From: Drosophila miranda
Taxonomy: Eukaryota; Arthropoda; Insecta; Diptera; Drosophilidae
Reading direction: 5' to 3'
NCBI RefSeq assembly: GCF_003369915.1
Contig: NW_022881603.1
Location: forward strand, 36,789,124-36,853,123
Length of the DNA stretch: 64,000 bases
A program made the position numbers and the translations under genes. Positions 17,646-29,100 of this stretch are shown here, piece by piece (position 1 is the stretch's first letter; the number at the start of each line of letters is the position of its first letter). The notes beneath the pieces are model-generated. The model was given only the letters and a program-made list of their open reading frames with translations, did no database searches and was not told the DNA's origin.

Positions 17646-20600
17646 ATGTCCGCAATGTCCGGACGAGTCATAACAGCAACAGTCCTTTTTGTTGCATGCC
17701 ACCTGGTAACCAGCTTCAAGAGGTGTGGACGTCTGTCGACAATCTTTCAAATTGTACTGTTCGAGCAACTCTCTAATATACTTCCGTTGGCTGATTGAAA
17801 TCGCACCCGTACTGCCTTCACGTTTCACCTCAATACCTAAAAAGTATTGCATAGGCCCGATGTCAACCACATCAAATTCTGCTACGATCTTTATCTTGAT
17901 ATCAGATATATCATCTAGGTCCTTGCACGCCAAAATAATGTCATCTACGTAGACAGCTATTAGACACATATTTTTACCTGGCTTACAATACAGACAGGGT
18001 TCGTTGACAGTCGGTATAAAACCAATGCGTCTCAGCGTTGCATCCAACGTAGAGTTCCACACTCTTCCTGATTGTTTTAGGCCATATATACTTTTGTGAA
18101 GCCTCAAAACGTGATTTGGGTGAACTTCGCTGATGAAGCCCTCAGGTTGTCTCATAAAAACCTCGTCTTGCAATTCGCCGTTGAGATACGCCGTGACAAC
18201 ATCCATTTGATGTAGGTGGAGACCATGTTCGACTGCATGTGCAATTATCAACCTGATAGTTGCGTGGCGTACAACTGGTGCAAATGTTTCCTTGTAGTCG
18301 ATCCCGTAGCGTTGGCTACAACCTTTCGCCACCAGACGTGATTTGAGCCTGTTCACGCTTCCATCCGGATTGGACTTAACTGCGTAAACCCATCTGCATC
18401 CAATGGACCTTTTCCCGCTAGGCAATTTAGTAAGCGACCACGTGCCGTTCTTCACGAGAGATTCGTACTCGTCCTTCATTGATGCTTTCCATATCTCGCC
18501 TTCAGTAGACCGTTCAGCTTGTGCGTAGTTTTGTGGAACTTGTACGTCTGCTGCCAGTATCGCATTGAGCATATGATACTGCTTCCTTGGTCGTCCTGGT
18601 TTGCCCGTCCGTACTACGGTTGGGCGTCCTGGTCCGTCATTACTAGACCTAATCTCCTCCTGATTTTCTGGCTCATTTTCTGGATTTTTAAATTGCTCGC
18701 TATCCATTTCGGGTTCAGAGTCCTGGTTTTGTTGAACCTCAATTGATGCCATGTCATTGGAACATGATGCATCTAGTTTGCCCCCTTCAGGTTCTACAAA
18801 AATGACATCCCTACTCTCTACGAGTTTCCTGGTTTCTTTACTGACCAAACGGTATGCTTTGGCTGTATCCGAGTAGCCCACCATTATATACTCTAAGCCT
18901 TTCTGTGCGAACTTTGATTTCTTTGTTTTATCTAGAGCTATCGCTACTGAGCCAAAAACTCTTAAATGCGATACCACTGGCTTTCTACCTGTCCATATTT
19001 CAAAAGGTGTCACCACACTCAAGCAGCTGCTTGCCACTCTATTTCGCAAATACGTGGCAGTTCGAATCGCTTCTGCCCAATAGCATTCACTTAACCCAGC
19101 ATGCAGCAGCATACTTCTTGCCATTTCTACCAATGTTCTGTTGGCCTTTTCTGCAACTCCGTTTTGTTGAGGTGTATATGGCACTGTTAAGTTTCGCTTT
19201 ATTCCATTTTGGTTTAGGTAATTATCAAAAACGTTTGATATGTATTCTCGGCCATTGTCGCTTCGTAAAACCTTGACTTTTCTCCCAGTTTGGCACTCAA
19301 CTTGACTTTTAAATTCTTTGGTTTTTAGGAAACTTACTGATACATATCTTGAACAATCATCAATAAATGTGGCGAAATATCGATTGTCTCCCATTGACTG
19401 CTTTTGCATTGGACCGCATACATCAGTATATATTAAGTCTAGAACGCCCTTTGACCTGTTTGTGCTCGATTGAAACCTATTGTGACATTTGAATGCATCT
19501 GCCTCAACATTTACAGTGTTTATACACTTTTCCTGATTGTCCTGAACCATAAACAATCCATTTTCCAGATGTGCCTTTATAACTATTTTTTCGTTTTCAA
19601 AAATCATCGCTTGATTTTTCTCAAACACAACTTTTTTTCCATGTTTTAATAGTTTTGTGACCGATATAAAATTGTACTGCAAATCTGGTACCAAGATAAC
19701 CTTTTCCAGCGTAACGGATCTATCACCGAACTTTACTAGAACAGTTCCATGCCCTTCAGCAATAAGTGATTTACCGCCGGCTAAAAATACTTTTTGATTA
19801 TCTTCCGTGAACGACACAAAGCGTTCCTTGTCACAACATAGATGCGCCGTTGCGCCACTGTCTATGCACCATGCATTTAACATCTGGTCATTTGGCTTAG
19901 CTAAACTTAGGATTGGTACATATTTTTCTGGTTCCACTTTGGCATATTCGGTTACGCAAAGCATTGTACCCAATCTTTCCCCGCTTTTACTGTTTGCGCC
20001 ATTGTTGTTTGCTCCTTCCTGCTTGCTTTTAGCACGGCATTCCGATTTAAAATGCCCTTCCTTTCCGCACTTAAAACACTTTTTGCCCCTCTTAAAGTTT
20101 TTCTTAAAATTGTTGTTGTCATAACTGACGTGTAGTTCCGCGCTACTTGTAATTTCCTTGCTAATGCTATCTTCCTGCCTATTCGCTTCTTCAGAAATTT
20201 TTATTTTTAGCATGCTCAAGCTCGGCAAATCATCTCGCGTCTCAATCGCAACAACAAAACTTTCATACGATTTAGGCAAACCATTTAGCAACACAACTGA
20301 TAAGATCTTTTCATCAACCTTTATGTTGACCTCTGCTAAAGCCTCGTGTACTCGTGTACCTTGTGCACTTATACCATCCGACATTTTTAACGTCAACAAT
20401 TGTTTAATTAAAAGCACTACCCTTGCTGGTCCGCTTGGCCTGTGAATTTTATTTAGCTTTTGCCATGCCTGTGACGACGATACACAATTTTTAATATTGT
20501 TTAGTTGGGTCGATTTAACACAAAGTAAAATTGACGCCAACGCCTTTTGATCCTTTAGTTCAAAAGCTGCACGTTGCTCATTTGCTGCACTTTCACTAAG

Positions 20601-20726
20601 CTCAATTTTACCACTGACGATTGGCCACAAATCATTTTGTATGAGAACACTTCTCATCAAAACTTCCCATGTGCTATAATTGTTTTCGTCCAGTTTCTCA
20701 ATATTGAAATTCATATTTCCACTCAT
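17646..20726 (-). pseudogene. copia-type Gag-Pol, open but internally deleted and truncated
   Basis: A single frame from MSGNMNFNIEKLDENNYSTW runs to the junction and stops in flanking DNA at 17622. In order it shows a Gag region, the zinc knuckle CFKCGKEGHFKSEC (about residue 218), and the protease active site CIDSGATAHL. It then has the integrase core with Asp in IYTDVCGPM, Asp in RSDNGREY and Glu in NGVAEKANRT. Reverse transcriptase follows with HQMDVVTAYLNG, YGLKQSGRVW and YVDDIILA. The His-Cys zinc finger expected ahead of the integrase core is absent, and a short stretch between KTKEF and KSQVE appears missing. The deletions kept the frame, unlike the lesions elsewhere in the window. 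It lacks RNase H, so it cannot complete replication. Confidence 0.9.
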
Positions 20727-21265
20727 TTTTTATACTTATTGTCCCACAGTGCAAAATTTGTAACTGTCGATCGTCTCATGCACAAAGCAACTACGACGAC
20801 AATACTGTTGTCCGTGTCTTTCTTTTGTTTTTTCGTTTTCTTTTAAGTATCCCTCCGAGTTGCTATTTACACACACACACTCGCGATTTTCTATGCCTTG
20901 GTATACACACTTTTGGGTATACACACTTTTGGGTATACACACTCGCGGTTTTGTGCGGCTTGGCATACGCACTTTTTGGTATACACACTTGAGTCTCCGT
21001 TCGCTTTTGTGTTTCTTGATCCGTTGGGACTGCTTTATTTTGGACTTTAAACCACAGCACCGGTTCGATTCGCTGCAAAAATCTAATCAAAAAAACACAA
21101 TGCGAATCTCCGTTGAATTTGTTCAACTTGTTATTTTTCCTTTCTATGTACACACATACACTAATGAGTCTATGCCATTTTTTTAGCACTGCTTTTCACT
21201 AAGCACCAAACAATGTTTATTGTTTCTCACTGTTTCTGTTTTAAACTGTTTCTGGGTGAATTGGT

Positions 21266-21281
21266 GTCTGGGCCCATAACC
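21266..21281 (-). other. copia-type primer-binding site
   Basis: Next to the 5' LTR the minus strand reads GGTTATGGGCCCAGAC. This is complementary to the anticodon-arm region of initiator tRNA-Met (CCCATAACC), the half-tRNA primer known from Drosophila copia. Confidence 0.8.
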
Positions 21282-21484
21282 TGTTAAAGTTATTTTATTT
21301 GTAAGACAGCAGAAGATCAGTATACAGAATTATATGTGCTTCCGAGTAACATACGCAAGAGACAGACGCCGAAAGAAGAATATCGATATGAGAACATCGA
21401 TATGAGAACATCGATATGCAGCAGGGCACATGCGCAGTGTTGTTAGAGATCAATATCTAATTATCGTGGCGGTCACTTTGAACA
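21282..21484 (-). repeat. 5' LTR of the copia-type element
   Basis: A 203-bp LTR, the inverse of the 1068-1256 copy, with TGTTCAAAG/TTAACA ends. It carries an extra 14-bp unit: the ATCGATATGAGAAC motif occurs twice at about 21381-21410. Confidence 0.9.
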
Positions 21485-22098
21485 TATATAAACAGCAATC
21501 ACTTGCTTTCAGCTCACCCAATTTCAATGAGCAGAACCGGGAACTCCAGAATGCGGCGCGTGCAAAACAGCGCGAGGATCGTTTTCAAATCAACCGCATT
21601 ATTAGTGTTAGTCCAACTTCCGTCAAGCGTGCGGCACCTATACCGCCCTCAGAGGAGGCGCAGCCACGCCTTACCTATGTCGCTCCTCCTAAGGAGAATC
21701 GAAAACCAGAGCTGCCTCAGCAGCAGAGGAACCCCACCCGGGACCTTTACATAAAGCGCTTCGTGGATTGGAAGGCTGCCAGGAAGGAACAAACAAAGAA
21801 CGAGCAAATTGCTCGTCGTGGTCAAAAGATGTTCACATATAAAACCGAAACACTTAAACCTGCGACAAACCCCCAGAAAGAGCAGGAGAACGCTCCGGCA
21901 TTTGTGCCGCCAAAAAGGCACTCCTTATATGTTTTGGCAAAAAAAACTCAGTGTACGCAGACGGCAGCGGAGAGGAAACAGCCTTTGGCAACCCAAACGT
22001 CAAACATGAAACATCAAACATCAGCAAGGAATGTCCAGCCAGCCACAGTGAAGCCTGCACCTTCACGTGCATTGCCCTTGAAGCCTACAGCAGGCCCC
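21485..22098 (+). pseudogene. mars: mars copy 1, 5' fragment interrupted by copia and DINE-1
   Basis: The fragment encodes YKQQSLAFS...FNEQNREL through the KRFVDWKAARKEQTKNEQ region of mars exon 1 and stops at ALPLKPTAGPK, where DINE-1 sequence begins. It lacks the first codons (replaced by the copia LTR), the rest of exon 1 and all of exon 2 with the GKAP domain. About 120 bp are missing in frame after PLATQ. It differs from the other four copies at several sites (for example SSPNFN for SPRNFN, and INRII for SNRII), making it the most divergent copy. Its frame is otherwise open and fuses upstream with the LTR from an ATG at 21430. Mars is a microtubule-binding mitotic spindle protein of the HURP/DLGAP5 family. 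Confidence 0.88.
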
Positions 22099-22666
22099 AA
22101 ATTGATTTGTTCCTATTGGCTATAAAAATGATCTGATCTGATCCAGATTCAGCAATCTGATAGATATGGTCATTATCTATGATTCTGCGTTTTTAGTTTT
22201 CTCGAATGTGCAATATTGTGGATGCAACAGATTTTCGTCCTTTGTGTGGGCGGAAGGGGGTGGGGTGAAATTTTGAGATACACGTTTTATAGTAAGATCT
22301 AACAGGAGTGCGGATACCAAAGTTGGTTACTCTAGCCTTAATAGTCTCTGAGATTTTTGAATATCCCCAGATTTTCGTCCTTTGCGGAAGGGGAAGGCGG
22401 AAGGGGGTGTGGCGAAATTTTGAAACAAACTCGTCTCGGTCCGATATATTAGGAGTGTGGATACCAAATTTGGTTGCTCTAGCTTTTGTAGTCTCTGAGA
22501 TCTAGGCGCTAATGTTTTACTCTAAGCAAAGCCGACTATGCTACGTGTGTGTTAGAGAGAGACAGGGCGAGAAAAAAATGAAATTGTTTTCTTGATGCTG
22601 GCTATAATAATAATACGATCCAATTCAGATTCCGCAGTCTTAAAGATATGGTCATTCTCTACAATT
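22099..22666 (+). mobile_element. DINE-1 fragment at a rearrangement junction
   Basis: It begins inside the consensus (AAATTGATTTGTTCC) fused to mars and ends at TCATTCTCTACAATT fused to Tc1 sequence, so it lacks both natural ends. It bridges the first mars fragment and the second block. Confidence 0.9.
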
Positions 22667-23534
22667 AAATAAGGATCCAAACTTTTGGAAAAGCGTTTTA
22701 TTTACAGATGAAAGTAAATACAACATTTTCGGAAGTGATGGCCGTTCCAGAGTTTGGAGAAAGGCAAACACCGCTCTTGACCCTATAAACATAATACCCA
22801 CCGTCAAGCATGGAGGTGGTAGTGTAATGGTTTGGGGCGCTATGGCATCGCCTGGAGTAGGTAATTTGGTGTTTGTGGAAGGGAATATGGATCGCTTCCA
22901 GTATAAGAAGATATTGGAAGAAAATTTGGAAACATCGGTGGATACATTGAGCCTGGGAAGCAGTTGGATCTTCCAACAGGACAACGATCCAAAGCACACC
23001 GCACATGTTGTGCGTGATTGGTTGCTGTATTATGCCCCAAGACAGCTTCGTTCACCACCCCAATCTCCAGAACTTAACCCAATCGAACATCTTTGGGACA
23101 TTTTAGAAAGATTGGTACGGAAGTATAACATCAGTAGTCGGGAAAGCCTCAAAACCGCCCTCATTCGAGCTTGGGCCAAAGTTCCGCCCACAACAACCGA
23201 AAATTTGGTGGCATCGATGCCCCGACGACTACAGGCTGTAATAGATGCCAATGGTGGACCAACCAAATATTAAAAGTATAAAAAGTATTAATATTAAGAT
23301 GACTTTGAGACTATAATACAAAAGCATAGAGGCTGTATGTACACTTTTTTCCGTGAACATTTTATGTTTTTTCGTTGTAACTTTAGTATACATAATTTTT
23401 GTTTAAGTTTTTTTTCTGAAATAATAATAACTTTAAGTGTCCTAAATAATGGCATACCAACTTTTTTAATTTTCATTGCGAAAACCCGAAATATTGAAAA
23501 ATCGGTGCTGTATGTTGACTTTTTTCCTTGACTG
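22667..23534 (+). mobile_element. Tc1-type element, right part
   Basis: It starts within the central segment (AAATAAGGATCCAAAC) and runs through the right arm to the terminal CTTGACTG followed by TA. The plus-strand transposase is open from LFTDESKYNIFGSDG through GGGSVMVWGAMA, QQDNDPKHTAH and NPIEHLWD to the stop at 23273. All three catalytic residues of DD34E are therefore retained in one frame, without the N-terminal DNA-binding domain. It has lost the left arm. Confidence 0.88.
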
Positions 23535-24275
23535 TATAAACAATAACTCATATATTTGATTGCGCGTTGTGTGTAGTTCTCCTCTCCTTTCTTTAATATT
23601 CTTGGGCGAGAAAAGCGATTAAAAATACACCGACAACCGACAAGGCAGGCAGAGCGAGAATTGACAGGCGGTGGCGGCAGCGGCGAACCGACACCGACAG
23701 AGAGGGGAGTGTGTGCGTGCGTGAGCGAGCAAGCGCAGCGTTGCCAGCAGCATTTATTTAGCTAACTTAACCGATGACATCGTAAATTCACGGAAAAGCA
23801 GGTAGGACAAAAGCAATTAAGCATTGGCCTTCCATGGGGCAGAATCGGGGTAAACCTTGGCGTTTCAAACCGATTGAATGTATGTGCTTTTAACAGGAAT
23901 TTAATTTTACAAAGTAGGGCGTGTGTTCTTGCTTCTGGCAATGCTCTTGCCGTGACGTTGTTTGTTTTAGTTTTTTTAACACCAATAAACACACGCACAC
24001 ACTTGTATTTATTCGGCGAATTTCGTGGGGTGTCTACTGCATTTATTAATACATGTTCCAGGCTCTGTCGCAGCTGTCTAAAGACGTATTCTCTTTCTCG
24101 ACACTTGACACACACTTGATAAAGTTGAATGCTTATTTTTGCTTACTTTTATTATTCACTTTTATTTTCATACGTGCAATGGTAAACAGACACTCAGAAA
24201 TATACCGAAACTACGTCACAAATTTCAAAATATGCCGAAAATATACTGACGTATTATTTGCATTCAAGCTGAATC
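23535..24275. other. flank U (copy 2)
   Basis: A near-identical repeat of 16127-16866, again following the Tc1 right end and leading to the LINE target sequence. No gene is seen. Confidence 0.8.
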
Positions 24276-24289
24276 AAATTGCTTTCGGT
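24276..24289 (+). repeat. 5' target-site duplication of LINE copy A
   Basis: AAATTGCTTTCGGT immediately precedes the LINE 5' end (CACTTCC). It is matched by 32068-32081 after the poly(A) tail and by the empty site at 16867-16880. Confidence 0.88.
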
Positions 24290-24502
24290 CACTTCCTTTT
24301 CATCAGCGAGCGAGACCGGTCGTGTTTTTTCTTAACAGTCTGAAAAGTGACTTTTTCCAAGCAACAAAGGCTTAATTAAAAGTGATTGTACAAATGGGAT
24401 CATTGTTTATTTCATACAAATCTTCATCAATATATAAATTATTCCTCTTTTCATTTCCCAAAGGAGAGGTAAGTCTTTGGCAATCTTGTTAAACCAGCAA
24501 GT

Positions 24503-26101
24503 ATGGCGGACGCCGGTCACTCGGTGTCTGCCAAATTGAAACCCCCTGATCAGGTGGCAAAAAGCGGCAAAATTCAAACCCAAAAAACAATAGCAAAAAA
24601 CTTCAGTGCTTTGTGTTCAGGTGTGAAAGAGGACATATTCGACAGCTTGACTAACGAAAAGTACCCAGCAAAAAAGATGCGCAAGGAACAAAAAAGCGAC
24701 AACACCAATACAGACATAAATAACAAAATGCTGATAGACGATGACAGTAACAAAATGGTGGAGGCTTCTGACGGTGTGACCGTTCACAATTCTCACACAA
24801 ATGCCATAAATGGTTTTACTGGAAATACTGAAATGACTAAAACACTGAATAAAAATACTAATCCGATTATAAACCCATCAAATGTAGGTATCGAAAGAGA
24901 AACAGTGTTGTATAGTGAGTGCCACATCGGTGATGCGGCTGTACTAGTATCGACTAAAAACAGTACCATCTTCGAAAACAAAAACACCAAAAATGGCTTA
25001 TTCTTTTTTGAAAAAATAAGACACCTTAAAATCAAAGGAATTAAAGAAATCGTAGCTCTTGCGCCTACACTATACAAGATTTATTTTAATGTTTTCAGAG
25101 AAGTAAATGATTTAGTTTTAAATGAGGAGTTAAAAAAAATGAATTTAGTGGTATTTATACCAAAAGACTATGTGGAATCCTATGGAGTAATTAAAGGGGT
25201 GCCCCTCGGTTTTTCTGAGAATGAAATTATGGATAATATTACTTCTAACATAAAAATTAAGTCAATTGAAAGATTAGCAAGAAGGCAGAAAATTACAACC
25301 GATGACAACAACGAAACATTCAAGCTCATACCATTAGAAACAGTCAAAATTGGTTTTGAGGGTTCAGACATCCCAGAAAAGGTATCTCTTTTTGGGATAT
25401 GTGGGATGAAAGTAAGCATATATGTTCCCAGAGTAAGGCAATGTTATAATTGTGGCAGACTTGGTCACACTTCGACCAGATGCAAATCAGCTAGGAGGTG
25501 CTATAAATGCGGAGTCGAGGAGTGCAATGGGTCGTGCCCTGGTCTCAAGTGTATCCTTTGCAATGGGAAAAATCACTCAGCTACGGACAGACTGATGTGC
25601 CCAGTATGGGAAAAGGAGATGGACATTAACAAAGTAATGACAATCAAAAAAATCGCGCGTAAGGAAGTGCTTAGCACTTACTCAATCCATCAAAATTTTT
25701 CGCTGTTAGATAATTATGAAAAAAACTATCCAAAACTAGACATAAATGAGGAAAATGTTCAAACCAAAAACGTTAAAGCAAATGAAGTTTTAAAAAAACA
25801 CAGTTATGCGAGCAGGTTAGTTCAGAGACCTTTGGTTCCTGCACAAAAACCCCACTATCACTTAGAATCATATACCAGCGATTCTAGTAATCACGTACCA
25901 TTTTTTGAAAACAAAGAACTAAAAGAAAACAAATTTACCATTCAACAGATGGTTGACATGTTGTCTCGTTTAGTCGACTCAAATGATGTGTCACATCCAT
26001 CAAAAAAAGTGACCAGTACAAATGATTACAATATGGAACATAATGCAGACAGAAAAATGAACAAACAGAGAGAAACGAACCTTTTTAAAACATCTAAATA
26101 A
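24503..26101 (+). CDS. LINE ORF1, Gag-like RNA-binding protein (intact)
   Basis: A 532-residue open frame starting MADAGHSVSAKLKPPDQ. The N-terminal 150 residues are Lys/Asn/Thr-rich and low in complexity. A zinc-knuckle cluster, CYNCGRLGHTSTRC, then CYKCGVEEC and CILCNGKNHSATDRLMC (about residues 313-370), follows the pattern of I- and jockey-type ORF1 proteins. These bind element RNA and form the transposition particle. It ends two bases before the ORF2 start. It is the only LINE coding frame in the window that remains whole; its homologue in copy B (44185-45751) is broken. Confidence 0.9.
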   Translation: MADAGHSVSAKLKPPDQVAKSGKIQTQKTIAKNFSALCSGVKEDIFDSLTNEKYPAKKMRKEQKSDNTNTDINNKMLIDDDSNKMVEASDGVTVHNSHTNAINGFTGNTEMTKTLNKNTNPIINPSNVGIERETVLYSECHIGDAAVLVSTKNSTIFENKNTKNGLFFFEKIRHLKIKGIKEIVALAPTLYKIYFNVFREVNDLVLNEELKKMNLVVFIPKDYVESYGVIKGVPLGFSENEIMDNITSNIKIKSIERLARRQKITTDDNNETFKLIPLETVKIGFEGSDIPEKVSLFGICGMKVSIYVPRVRQCYNCGRLGHTSTRCKSARRCYKCGVEECNGSCPGLKCILCNGKNHSATDRLMCPVWEKEMDINKVMTIKKIARKEVLSTYSIHQNFSLLDNYEKNYPKLDINEENVQTKNVKANEVLKKHSYASRLVQRPLVPAQKPHYHLESYTSDSSNHVPFFENKELKENKFTIQQMVDMLSRLVDSNDVSHPSKKVTSTNDYNMEHNADRKMNKQRETNLFKTSK

Positions 26102-26103
26102 AT

Positions 26104-29100
26104 ATGAAATTTTTACAACATAACATTCAATCTATTAAAGCCAATAAAAACGACCTAGTATTCTACTTAAACAATGAAAACTTCGACTTTGCCATTCTGG
26201 CTGAAGTTTTCTCTCACGATCTCCGTTTTAGGAAACTAGCCAACTTCAATATGTTAGAAAAACATAGAGAGGACGGTTATGGAGGAGTGGCGATTGCCTA
26301 AAAAAAAGAATTAAGAGTTAAAAGACTGATATATGAGACAGAGCAAGATATAATTATAGCAAGAACCATCAACAACAAAGATAAATTTCTTATCACCTCA
26401 GTATATTTTGAACCTTTGTTGTCTCTTGCATCCTTCAAGCAAGCGATTAACAATCTCCTTGAATATTTAGATGCATTCGGAAAAGTCATAATTGCAGGAG
26501 ATTTTAACGCAAGACATACCTTTTCTGGAGACAGAACCAACAGTGGAAAGGGAACTTTTCTCATGCAAGCTATGTCAAATGCTGGCTACAGTCTAGCAAA
26601 TGACCACAGTCTCACATTCAGAAGACACATCGACTCAACATCAGGGTCTGTACTCGATTTAACTTTCACAAAGGGTATTCATATAGAGAATTGGAAATGC
26701 GAAAAGTTTTACCTAGGAGGCAGCCACCATCACCCAATAACCTTTGAAACAGCAGGATATCAACACAAACTCAAAACTTTCCTTGCCAAAAACAGGCTAC
26801 TGAAAAAGCTAAGCCAGTTTGAGGCCGACAAAGATATGGATAATTTAGCGAAGAACATCCAACAGGAAATAAAAGCAGCTACTTATGAAATCAAAAACAA
26901 ATGTCCAAAATTATGGTGGGACGAGAATTTAGCCAAATTATTCAAGGAGTTTGCAGAGTCGCAGAAGAAGGCAGCTTCAGAACCCTCCTTTCAAAATTAT
27001 TGTTCTGCTGTTAACTTCAAGGTTAAATGGAAAAAATCTGTTAAAATTGCCAAAAGAACTAGCTATGCCAGGAAGTTAACAGAGTTAAATGTAAAATCGA
27101 ACTCAAGAGAAGCCTGGAGATTCCTCAGAAATCTAAAAAACTGTCAAGAAGACACCCCAGAAATTTTCGACCCTGACAAAGCTGGCAATTCCAGCCATAC
27201 CTGGAATTCCTTAACGAACAAATAACCTCAGAAGCAAAGGATGTAGACAAAGAAATGTACTCAACCAAGAACACTGAAAATCCTTTCTTTTCCTTGGAAG
27301 AGTTAGAGGCTGTGTTAGTCAGAAACAGAAAAACGGCAGGAGGAATAGATCACATCACATACGAAATGCTGAGTGCTCTTAACACTAGTATAAAGACAGA
27401 ACTTGTACATTTTTACAACCGTCGAGTGGCTATGTGCGATTTCCCAGTCGAATGGAGATCTATCAGAATTGTACCAATACCGAAAAAAAACATGGATCTG
27501 ACTGACTTAAAACATTTTCGACCCATATCCCTCATTTCGGTTCTAGCCAAGACAGTAAATGGCATGGTGAAAGCCAGGCTGGAAAAGCATATACAAGATA
27601 ACAAGATTATACTCTACAGATCTTATGCATACCAAAAAAACAAGTCTGCAGCGATGTGCATAAATGATGTCATCAATGTGGTAGCGGCAAAGAAAAAGAA
27701 CAAGGAACACGTTACTCTTGTGGTTGTTGACCTCAACAATGCCTACAATTGTGTCAACCTGAAATTCTTAAAAAGACTAATGGAAAATGAGTGTTTTCCT
27801 AAAACATTGACTGGATCATCAGTTTTATGTCTATGAGACTACTGAAAATAGGGGAAGCTGTTCAGGTAGTTCAGGGAGGAATCCCACAGGGCTCTTGTCT
27901 GTCGCCCCTCCTTTTTAATGTATACACAAAAAGACTACATCAGATCTGTGATAGAAATACTCATATGATGCAATTTGCAGATGACTTCGTTATAATCTCT
28001 CACAACAGAGAGTTTACTGTAGCGGTTGAAAACCTTAATAAAAAACTAAATGACTTTAACCTTCTATGTGGTGATCTCGGTTTTAGCTTCAATCCAAGCA
28101 AATCTGCAGCAATGAATGTAGGAAAAAGACAGGTCAGAGCGGTAAATATTTCTGTTAGAGATGTGCCTATACCAAATCGAAAAGATATCCGTTTCTTAGG
28201 CAGACTGATTAGCGCAAACATGTCAAATGTCAGTCATGTAAAAATGGTTAAAGAACAAACAAAAAAATGCAACAGACTCCTCCAGCTTGCGACTACTATC
28301 AAATCAGGTCTAAAACCTAAAACAAGTACCAACATCTTCAAAGCTTTTATTAGAACAAAACAAGAATATGCTATCACAGACATGGGATCTGGAGCAAGTA
28401 AAGATATAGAAATAGCGCAAGCTAAATCACTCAGAAGGTGTGTTGGGGTGCCACCTGACACAAGCAAACACGAAATTTTTGTCCTCGCTGGTGTAATGCC
28501 ACCTGTTTTCAGGGCGAAATGGCTTAAAGACTAAGAACTGCTTAAAATTAAAAGGTTCAATCCAACAATGTTTGACGAGCTAATACGCTCAAAAGCGGAT
28601 ACGAGTTACACACGTACTTTAAGAGAATTTAATTCCATCTTTGTAAACACTCAAGAATGTGATAGTGTTAACACATGTAACAAAATCCATGTATTAGATC
28701 AATTTTTAACTAAGGGTAAAGAAGAATACTCGAATGAAGAAATAACGAGGTGGAACGTTGTGAGTTGCTGCGGACACCGCAACTCTACAGTTATACCCGA
28801 TACTAAGTCAGTATGGCTCTCCTCCGGCAGACGCCGCTAATATTAAACGACACGACAAAGAGTGCGTGCGAGAGAGACAGAAAATCAGTCTGCGCGTGAC
28901 GTCGGGCGCTGCGTAGCCACTGCAAATTGATTTGTTCCTATTGGCTATAAAAATGATCTGATCTGATCCAGATTCAGCAATCTGATAGATATGGTCATTA
29001 TCTATGATTCTGCGTTTTTAGTTTTCTCGAATGTGCAATATTGTGGATGCAACAGATTTTCGTCCTTTGTGTGGGCGGAAGGGGGTGGGGTGAAATTTTG

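Larger units (their letters stand above)
17646..21484 (-). mobile_element. copia-type LTR retrotransposon, 3'-truncated
   Basis: On the minus strand the order is LTR (21484-21282), primer-binding site, and a gag-pol frame to 17646, where the element ends within reverse transcriptase at the junction with flank V. RNase H and the 3' LTR are missing; the 1-1256 fragment shows what that end looks like. The 5' LTR edge abuts mars sequence at 21485, so the element inserted at the tenth codon or so of this mars copy. Confidence 0.92.

Noticed and set aside
21266..21281. Possible tRNA-Met gene fragment
   Set aside because: Only the anticodon-arm complement is present, at the exact position of a retrotransposon primer-binding site; no cloverleaf can be formed.
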